From Chloroflexota bacterium (GTDB lineage Bacteria > Chloroflexota > Limnocylindria > QHBO01), in the NCBI GenBank assembly GCA_023250255.1, contig JAHFBB010000017.1, forward strand, positions 1 to 9,757: 9,757 nucleotides of DNA, in the 5' to 3' direction. Numbering within the stretch: the first letter of the stretch is position 1; each line of letters opens with the position of its first letter. Positions 1 through 4,680 of the stretch are shown here, piece after piece. The notes under the pieces were generated by a model, which was not told the DNA's origin, made no database searches, and saw nothing but the letters and a program-made list of their open reading frames with translations. The position numbers and the translations under genes were made by a program.

Positions 1-2
1 AT

Positions 3-653
3 TTGAGCGAGGAACTGGCGGCGGCTGGGTTCCGGGTTATTCCCCACGTGGCCGCGCACTACCTTCGTGATGAGGGCCACCTGGCGGAGGTGCTCGAACG
101 GGTGGCAGCAGCGGGTATCACCGCCGCCTTCGTCGCGGGCGGGGACGTGGATCAGGCGGGTCCCTATGCCGATGCTCTATCCGTGCTCGAGGCCATGGCC
201 GAGCAGCCGAATCGGCCACCCGATGTCGGAATTGCCGCCCACCCACAGGGTCATCCGGACATTCCGGCCGACGCCCTGGCATCGGCCCTGACGGCCAAGG
301 CTCCCCACGCGACCTGGGCCACGACCCAACTGTGTTTCAACGTCACTGCGCTGGCCGCCTGGATCCGCGCCCGACGCGCCGAGGGACTCACCCTGCCCCT
401 ATGGATCGGCGTCCCGGGGGTCGTCGACGCCGCTCGACTTCTCCGGGTTGCCCTGCGCATCGGCGTGACCGATGCCGCCGGATACGTGGACCCCGATGCC
501 GGGACATATCGACCCGATGCCCTGTTGGCAGAACTGGCACCACTCCTGGCGGATCCGTCCCTGGGCATTCAGGGCCTGCACCTCTACTCGTTCAACGAGG
601 TCGCCGCTACCGAATCATGGCGCGCCCACTTTCTCGAGAACCTGCGCGCCTAG
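3..653 (+). CDS. Methylenetetrahydrofolate reductase-like protein (5'-truncated by window edge)
   Basis: This is the C-terminal 216 codons of a TIM-barrel flavoenzyme of the methylenetetrahydrofolate reductase (MetF) family, which reduces 5,10-methylene-THF to 5-methyl-THF in cytosolic one-carbon metabolism. Family signatures in the fragment, in order, are HVAAHYLRD (15-23), a glycine-rich VAGGDVDQAGPY strand (44-55), VGIAAHPQGHPDI (75-87, matching the usual PEGHP), the TTQLCFN segment (107-113, matching TQLFFD), LPLWIGVPGVVDAARLL (131-147) and a C-terminal LHLYSFNEV (192-200). A TTG lies at the first base of this frame, but full-length MetF proteins are near 280-300 residues and the first barrel strands are missing, so the gene almost certainly begins upstream of the window. 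The subfamily with LPLWIGVPGV and a C-terminal LHLYxFNEV diverges from E. coli MetF, so the exact substrate or electron donor is not certain. Its stop codon overlaps that of the opposing nuclease gene. Confidence 0.82.
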   Translation: MSEELAAAGFRVIPHVAAHYLRDEGHLAEVLERVAAAGITAAFVAGGDVDQAGPYADALSVLEAMAEQPNRPPDVGIAAHPQGHPDIPADALASALTAKAPHATWATTQLCFNVTALAAWIRARRAEGLTLPLWIGVPGVVDAARLLRVALRIGVTDAAGYVDPDAGTYRPDALLAELAPLLADPSLGIQGLHLYSFNEVAATESWRAHFLENLRA

Positions 654-1450
654 GGGGCGAGGGCGACTGGGCGGGATTCCCCCGGACAGTCGCCCGCCAG
701 AGCGTCGAGCGTGGTCCACTCGGCCTGGTCGATCGCCAGCGACCAGCGGACCTTGACCGCGATCCAGTCGGCGACGTAGTCGCACTGCTCCTCGACGCGT
801 GGCGGCAGCCAGTCGGTCGGGTCCTGGTCAGACTTCTCTCGGTTGGAATGTGCGGAGACCGCGATCAACGACCACGGCACCTCGAGGTCGTTCGCGAATC
901 GCTCCCGGCGCTCGGGTGTCCAAGCCGACGCCCCGCTGTCCCAGGACTCCGCCAGGGCGACCATGTGGTCAATATCCATTCCGCTTGGATCGATGAACGT
1001 CAGGCCGTCGTACACGCTGAACCATGATCCCCCGACCAGATCGCAGCCGGTGTGGACCGATGGTGGGGTGACCGCTTCCTCGATGAGCACCTCGCGACGC
1101 GTGTTGCAGCCGTCCCCGTCGGCATCGATCCAATGGACGAACAACTCCCGGTCGTATCCGGTTCGGTCCTCCGGCGCGATGCGCAACAGGGCCAGGAGTC
1201 CCTGCAGGTCGGTCGGCGCGGTCGTCGGGCTCGGCGCGGCGGTGACCGATGGCGCAGCCGGACTTGCGTCGGTGAACAGCGTCGCTGACGGTCTCGGGGA
1301 GTCGGTCGGCTCACTGGGGACCGTGGGTTGCAGGCTTGGTGACGGGACCGAGGCCACCGGATGCGGAGCGCTGACCCACGCGAGCGTCACCACAACGACA
1401 GCGACAATGAGCGAGCCGATGACGAGTTGACTGGAGGGCGAAAGCCGCAC
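650..1450 (-). CDS. Secreted or membrane-anchored HNH endonuclease-family protein (DUF1524 type)
   Basis: This 266-residue protein has an N-terminal hydrophobic segment (about residues 9-27), a Pro/Ser/Thr-rich low-complexity linker (about 30-80) and a nuclease-like domain from about 82 on. The domain carries the hallmarks of the actinobacterial/Chloroflexi secreted HNH (GmrSD C-terminal, DUF1524) family: WIDADGDGCNTRREVL (107-122, an acidic DxDxDG loop), MDIDHMVALAESWDSGA (158-174, with His162 of the ββα-metal site), FANDL (185-189), VSAHSNREKSDQDPTDWLPP (198-217, with Asn203 and Lys206), then CDYVADWIAVK (223-233). Cys115, Cys136, Cys223 and Cys255 could form extracytoplasmic disulfides. 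The family is predicted to cleave nucleic acid outside the cell; the role here is unproven. There is no clear signal-peptidase site, so an uncleaved N-terminal anchor is plausible. The GTG start lies 6 nt after the stop of the upstream lipoprotein gene with no clear Shine-Dalgarno, which suggests an operon with coupled translation. Confidence 0.82.
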   Translation of the reverse strand: MRLSPSSQLVIGSLIVAVVVVTLAWVSAPHPVASVPSPSLQPTVPSEPTDSPRPSATLFTDASPAAPSVTAAPSPTTAPTDLQGLLALLRIAPEDRTGYDRELFVHWIDADGDGCNTRREVLIEEAVTPPSVHTGCDLVGGSWFSVYDGLTFIDPSGMDIDHMVALAESWDSGASAWTPERRERFANDLEVPWSLIAVSAHSNREKSDQDPTDWLPPRVEEQCDYVADWIAVKVRWSLAIDQAEWTTLDALAGDCPGESRPVALAP

Positions 1451-1456
1451 TAGCTG

Positions 1457-2227
1457 TTAGGTGATGCCCGGTACGCGCTCGACGGTCAGGGCCCAACTGC
1501 AATCGGTCGTAATCACCACGAACAGGTCACCGCGGAGTTCGGGATGGGCGGCGAAAAAGTCCTCATACAGGGAACCCGGCGTTGGTTGCGCCCCAACGGT
1601 GGTTCGGATGGCGGGAACCGGCGTTCCCGAGCCGGGTCGGAGGTCCACTGCAAGCGAGCAGCCGGTGGTCTGGGCCGTTGGTGCCGCTACCCAACGGAGG
1701 GAGTAGTGCTCGTCCTCGACGCGGACGGGACCGTATTCGGCATCACCGGTATGCGACCAGCCGGCAATGAACAGATCGCTCAGCGGCGGCGTGTCAGTCT
1801 CGACGAGATACGGTTCGGGCGTGACGCCGGCCGCCACCCAGCCTTCGGGGATCTGCGGCTCTGCCGCGGCCGGATCGGCAACCAGGTACCAGCCGTAGCC
1901 CTCCGCGGCAATCGGACCCAGGACAATCACCACTTCGGTCCCGAGTGAGAGCGGGATCAGGATGCGGCTGCTGGTACTCGGCAACGAGCGGACGCGCAGG
2001 CTGTCCGCATTGGCCGCCACCACCTGTCCCGGGGCATAGACCGGGACCGATCCGGGTTCCGGAGTTGGGCTGGGCGTCGGCACGACGGTTGGGGAGGGAC
2101 TCGGGGTCGCAGGTTCGCTGGCGCTGGGCTCGACCGATGGCGAGGGCGACTCGCCCGACAGGAGGCCGCAGCCACTCACGGCAACGCTTGTCGCAACCAG
2201 CATCGCGGCGAGCGCTCCTCGGTTCAC
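1457..2227 (-). CDS. Lipoprotein with bacterial SH3 domain
   Basis: This 256-residue lipoprotein has a type II signal peptide with a VSGC lipobox (acylated Cys20), then a Ser/Pro/Thr/Glu-rich tether (about 24-60), an SH3b-like domain (about 68-136, core ADSLRVRSLPS, then LGTEVVIVLGP and GYGWYLVAD, ending in a GWVAAG strand) and a C-terminal domain (about 150-256) that I do not recognise. The C-terminal domain contains two cysteines, Cys190 and Cys243, that could pair. SH3b domains usually bind peptidoglycan or envelope peptides, so an outer-face envelope role is inferred. Two GTG codons are adjacent (2230 and 2227). I chose 2227 because a TAGGCT -10 box lies exactly 6 nt before it, the same geometry as other likely leaderless starts here; using 2230 adds one residue. 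The gene is the promoter-proximal member of an apparent operon with the HNH nuclease 6 nt downstream. Confidence 0.8.
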   Translation of the reverse strand: MNRGALAAMLVATSVAVSGCGLLSGESPSPSVEPSASEPATPSPSPTVVPTPSPTPEPGSVPVYAPGQVVAANADSLRVRSLPSTSSRILIPLSLGTEVVIVLGPIAAEGYGWYLVADPAAAEPQIPEGWVAAGVTPEPYLVETDTPPLSDLFIAGWSHTGDAEYGPVRVEDEHYSLRWVAAPTAQTTGCSLAVDLRPGSGTPVPAIRTTVGAQPTPGSLYEDFFAAHPELRGDLFVVITTDCSWALTVERVPGIT

Positions 2228-2233
2228 CACGAC

Positions 2234-2239
2234 AGCCTA
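2234..2239 (-). promoter_or_regulatory. Predicted -10 box (TAGGCT), leaderless start of the SH3 lipoprotein
   Basis: Read on the minus strand, TAGGCT matches TANNNT and is followed by six bases (GTCGTG) and then the chosen GTG. Transcription beginning about 7 nt after the box would start at the start codon itself. No Shine-Dalgarno is present. I could not see a convincing -35 element. Confidence 0.45.
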
Positions 2240-2250
2240 GCCCACCGGCC

Positions 2251-2260
2251 TCGACGTCGA
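2251..2260. promoter_or_regulatory. Perfect palindrome TCGACGTCGA between divergent promoters
   Basis: This 10-bp self-complementary site lies 12-17 bp upstream of the lipoprotein -10 box and about 37 bp upstream of the -10 candidate of the cyclic-nucleotide-binding gene. That position would suit an operator affecting the lipoprotein promoter. In a GC-rich genome a 10-bp palindrome can occur by chance, so the functional call is tentative. Confidence 0.25.
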
Positions 2261-2271
2261 CGCACCGAAGC

Positions 2272-2286
2272 CCTTCCGCCGGAAGG
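2272..2286. repeat. Perfect inverted repeat CCTTCCG-C-CGGAAGG
   Basis: Two 7-bp arms flank one central base, directly upstream of the TACCAT -10 candidate at 2297-2302, so the repeat covers the expected -35 region of the cyclic-nucleotide-binding gene. No -35 consensus is visible there. A site of this shape is compatible with a dimeric activator or repressor. It lies outside the coding sequences on both sides. Confidence 0.35.
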
Positions 2287-2296
2287 TGTCCGGCGC

Positions 2297-2344
2297 TACC
2301 ATCGCGCCACCGAATCGGTCAGCCCCCGGTCCCGCAATGAGGAA
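2297..2344 (+). promoter_or_regulatory. Predicted -10 (TACCAT) and Shine-Dalgarno for the cyclic-nucleotide-binding gene
   Basis: TACCAT at 2297-2302 fits TANNNT and would give a leader of roughly 40 nt. GAGGAA at 2339-2344 is a good Shine-Dalgarno, 6 nt before the GTG at 2351, and fixes that start codon. This is the only gene in the window with a clearly leadered, SD-driven start. An ATG at 2337 is out of frame. Confidence 0.45.
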
Positions 2345-2350
2345 TCGCCC

Positions 2351-2764
2351 GTGAACGTCGAAGAAGCCCTGGCAGCGACGCCGCTGCTGGCGAGTGTCGA
2401 TAAGAAGACGATCAAGCGCCTGGCCGATCAAGGCAAGCACCGCCATTACGACACAGGCGAAACCATCGTCAAGGAAGGGTCCCCGGCGTCGGCGTTCTAC
2501 ATCATCCTGAGCGGGAAGGTCCACTTCGAGCGCTCCGATACCGATACCCGCCTGGGTTCGGCGGGTCCGGGCGACTTCTTCGGCGAACTGGCGCTCATCG
2601 AGGAGCATCCGCGCAGTGCCACCATCGTGGCCGACGAACCGACCGACTGCCTGCTGTTCGTCGCCTGGGAATTCACGGCTCTGCTCAAGGAGCATCCCCA
2701 GATGGCCATGGTCCTGCTGATGGCCATGATCCGGATCCTCCATCGACGGGAACACGCCAAGTAG
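2351..2764 (+). CDS. Stand-alone cyclic nucleotide-binding domain protein
   Basis: This 137-residue protein consists almost entirely of one CRP/PKA-type cyclic-nucleotide-binding domain (cNMP, PF00027). N-terminal helices (3-28) lead into the β-roll: YDTGETIVKEGSPASAFYIILSGKV (33-57), then the phosphate-binding cassette PGDFFGELALIEEHPRSAT (73-91). Glu79, Arg88 and Ser89 match the ribose-, phosphate- and phosphate-contacting residues of E. coli CRP (Glu72, Arg82, Ser83), so binding of a cyclic mononucleotide is likely intact. The chain ends in a C-helix (about 110-135, Met/Leu-rich, able to dimerise). It has no winged-helix DNA-binding domain, cyclase, kinase or transporter segment, unlike CRP (about 210 residues). 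It therefore probably signals through a protein partner, which is not evident in the window. A clear Shine-Dalgarno supports the GTG start. It converges on the aminotransferase gene with 15 bp between stop codons. Confidence 0.85.
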   Translation: MNVEEALAATPLLASVDKKTIKRLADQGKHRHYDTGETIVKEGSPASAFYIILSGKVHFERSDTDTRLGSAGPGDFFGELALIEEHPRSATIVADEPTDCLLFVAWEFTALLKEHPQMAMVLLMAMIRILHRREHAK

Positions 2765-2779
2765 CTCATCCGACCTCGG

Positions 2780-3997
2780 TCAGGTCACGCGGGCGGCCAG
2801 AACGGCTTTCAGGGCACCGGCCAGGGCTTCCATCTGCTCCATGTCATCGTGGAGTGCGGCGCTGATCCTGATCAAGCGGCGCCAGGGACCGTCCGTCGGG
2901 CGCTGCGGCCAGGGGGTGATCATGGTCTCCATCCCGTACTCGCGGAGCAGAGCACCCTGGATTGGGTCGGCCGACAGGTCCACTCCCTGGACCACGAACG
3001 GCCCCGATTCGCCTGGCAGCGGGAGCGATGCCATGGTGCCGATCATCTCGTCCGGCGCCGGGGCGGCAATTCCGAGCGCATCGGTCAGCAGATCCCGCCC
3101 AGCCAGGGTCAATCCGTGGTTGCGGGCACGGATGGCGGGCCAACCACCGACCACCAGGCTCTCCAGGTAGTTGATCGCATCTGCCGACGCCAGGTAGGGC
3201 GTGGGGTCTCCAGTGCCCATCCAGTCGAACTCGTTCCGGAACGGCGTACGGTCGATACGCGGACTGTTCGCCCCGTGGCTGATGACCAGCGGGCGAATCC
3301 GGTGGCGGTGATCCTCGCGTACGAACAGGAAGCCGGAACCTTTTGGCGCGCAGACCCATTTATGGAGATTGGCCGTGTAGTAATCCGCGTCCAGGAGCCC
3401 AATGTCCAGGTCGAGCATGCCCGGGGCGTGGGCGCCATCCACGAGCACTTCCACGCCGCGCTCGTGAAGCAGACCGATGAGCTGACCAACCGGGTAGACC
3501 AGGCCGGTCGCGCTGGTGACGTGGTCCAGCACGGCCAGCCGGGTGCGCGGGCTGACCGCGGCCATGACAGCCTCGACCACCTCGTTCGGGCTCGCGATCG
3601 GAAAGGGGACTTCGACCGTGATGACCGTTGCGCCGGCCGGCTGAGCCACGAAATCCAGGACGTTGCGGACCGCGTTGTAGGCGTGATCGGTCGTGATCAG
3701 CTCGTCCTCGGTATCGAAATGGAGCGACCGGAGGACGGTGTTCACGCCGGTGGTCGCATTCGGCACGAATGCCAGACCCTCTGGATCAGCCCCGACAAAT
3801 GCGCCCAGCCGATCACGGGCGGCGTCCATGGCCGGCTCGAGCTCAACGCTGAAGAAGCGGACCGGTTCGGCCTCCAATCGGTCCCGCCACGCCTGCTGGG
3901 CGTCCAGAACAGCCCTCGGTGTGGCTCCGAACGACCCGTGGTTCAGGAACATCACCGCCGGGTCGAGGTCCCAGAACTGGCGGAACTCGGACGGCAT
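2780..3997 (-). CDS. Class V PLP-dependent aminotransferase, isopenicillin-N-epimerase-like
   Basis: This 405-residue fold-type I PLP enzyme has the N-terminal MFLNHGSFGATP (16-27) signature of the isopenicillin N epimerase/cysteine desulfurase-like (aminotransferase class V) group. Further motifs are PNATTGVNTVLR (79-90, cofactor phosphate binding), TTDHAYNAVRNV (102-113, cofactor ring contact), LVDGAHAPGMLDLDI (185-199, with Asp187 to the pyridine N and His190) and YTANLHKWVCAPKGSGFLFV (207-226, with Lys213 as the likely Schiff-base lysine). The C-terminal small domain ends with RRLIRISAALHDDMEQMEAL. Substrate is not predictable from sequence; relatives include amino-acid epimerases, desulfurases and ergothioneine-type C-S lyases. 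The open frame extends 101 codons further upstream, but that part is antisense to the HAD gene and has no family similarity. The ATG at 3997 starts the domain properly and sits 7 nt after a TANNNT box, so the mRNA is probably leaderless. Its neighbours give no pathway. Confidence 0.87.
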   Translation of the reverse strand: MPSEFRQFWDLDPAVMFLNHGSFGATPRAVLDAQQAWRDRLEAEPVRFFSVELEPAMDAARDRLGAFVGADPEGLAFVPNATTGVNTVLRSLHFDTEDELITTDHAYNAVRNVLDFVAQPAGATVITVEVPFPIASPNEVVEAVMAAVSPRTRLAVLDHVTSATGLVYPVGQLIGLLHERGVEVLVDGAHAPGMLDLDIGLLDADYYTANLHKWVCAPKGSGFLFVREDHRHRIRPLVISHGANSPRIDRTPFRNEFDWMGTGDPTPYLASADAINYLESLVVGGWPAIRARNHGLTLAGRDLLTDALGIAAPAPDEMIGTMASLPLPGESGPFVVQGVDLSADPIQGALLREYGMETMITPWPQRPTDGPWRRLIRISAALHDDMEQMEALAGALKAVLAARVT

Positions 3998-4017
3998 GCG
4001 GCTATCGTAGCCCCATG
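3995..4017. promoter_or_regulatory. Symmetric bidirectional leaderless promoter
   Basis: The aminotransferase (-) and HAD (+) start codons are 18 bp apart. The 23 bp from one to the other form a palindrome with 10-bp arms (one mismatched pair) around a central TCG, beginning CAT and ending ATG. On the plus strand TATCGT (4003-4008) is followed by 6 nt and then ATG; on the minus strand TACGAT (4009 to 4004) is likewise followed by 6 nt and then ATG. The overlapping boxes imply divergent transcription starting at or within a base of both start codons. No Shine-Dalgarno fits in the 17-bp gap, and no -35 element was recognised on either side. Confidence 0.6.
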
Positions 4018-4680
4018 GTTCCTGACTACCCCGACCGCCCGGAGGCGGTGATCCTAGACCTGGACGGGACCCTGGTGGACACCGTCTCCACCCGGATCGA
4101 GGCCTGGCTGGCGACCTTCGCCGAGTACGGGATTCCCGCCGATCGCGACTTCGTATCCAGCCTGATCGGAGCCGACGGGAAGTTCGTTGCAGACCAGGTG
4201 GCAACGGCGGCCGGCCGCCAACTGACCGATGGCGAGGACGTGCGGATTGACCGGCGGAGCGGAGCTCGCTACAGCGCCCTGAATACCAACCCACAGCCAC
4301 TGCCCGGGGCTCGCGAGTTCCTGAACGAGCTGGATTCAGCCGGGCTGCCGTGGGCCATTGCGACCTCCAGCCTTGCGGCCCAGACGACCACCTCGGTCGG
4401 TGCCCTGGGCATCGATCGCCCGCCGGTCATCGTGGATGGGACGAGGGTGCGCCGCGCCAAGCCCGCCCCGGACCTGCTGCTGGCCGCGGCGACCGATCTT
4501 GGCCGAGAACCCGGGGCCTGCTGGTACATCGGCGACGCCACCTGGGACATGCTGGCCGCCAGCCGTGCAGGAATGGTGGCGATCGGGGTGACGACCGGTG
4601 CGGCATCGGCTGATGATCTGTTCGGCGCGGGAGCCACCATGGTCGTCGCAACCCTGGACGAGGTTCGGGGCTGGCTGTGA
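4015..4680 (+). CDS. HAD-superfamily hydrolase (subfamily IA phosphatase)
   Basis: This 221-residue protein is of normal length for a phosphoglycolate phosphatase/β-phosphoglucomutase-like HAD. All four HAD motifs are present: motif I DLDGTLVDT (15-23, nucleophile Asp15 and acid/base Asp17), motif II ATSS (116-119), motif III RRAKPAPD (146-153, Lys149) and motif IV GDATWDM (173-179, Asp174 and Asp178 for Mg2+). The helical C1-type cap spans about 24-95. It should hydrolyse a small phosphorylated metabolite or a phosphate ester; the substrate is unknown. The ATG at 4015 is preferred over in-frame codons farther upstream, which lie antisense inside the aminotransferase gene and add no conserved sequence, and because of the -10 box placed for a leaderless start. 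Its TGA overlaps the GTG of ligD (GTGA), so the two are translationally coupled. That raises the possibility of a phosphatase function linked to DNA-end or nucleotide metabolism (inference). Confidence 0.87.
   Translation: MVPDYPDRPEAVILDLDGTLVDTVSTRIEAWLATFAEYGIPADRDFVSSLIGADGKFVADQVATAAGRQLTDGEDVRIDRRSGARYSALNTNPQPLPGAREFLNELDSAGLPWAIATSSLAAQTTTSVGALGIDRPPVIVDGTRVRRAKPAPDLLLAAATDLGREPGACWYIGDATWDMLAASRAGMVAIGVTTGAASADDLFGAGATMVVATLDEVRGWL

Noticed and set aside
332..1027. 231-codon plus-strand open frame spanning the MetF/HNH junction
   Set aside because: Arg/Pro-rich translation, overlapping two genes with clear family motifs in other frames.
2771..2787. Small hairpin GACCT-CGGTC-AGGTC between the convergent cNMP and aminotransferase genes
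   Set aside because: Only 5 bp, overlaps the aminotransferase stop codon and lacks a U-tract; too weak to call a terminator.
2849..4051. 400-codon plus-strand open frame opposite the aminotransferase
   Set aside because: A shadow frame of a GC-rich gene: no recognisable domain, and the opposite strand carries all class V aminotransferase motifs.
3998..4300. 101-codon in-frame N-terminal extension of the aminotransferase
   Set aside because: It lies antisense to conserved HAD motifs, is rich in Arg/Pro/Ser with no family similarity, and the ATG at 3997 begins exactly where the aminotransferase fold starts.
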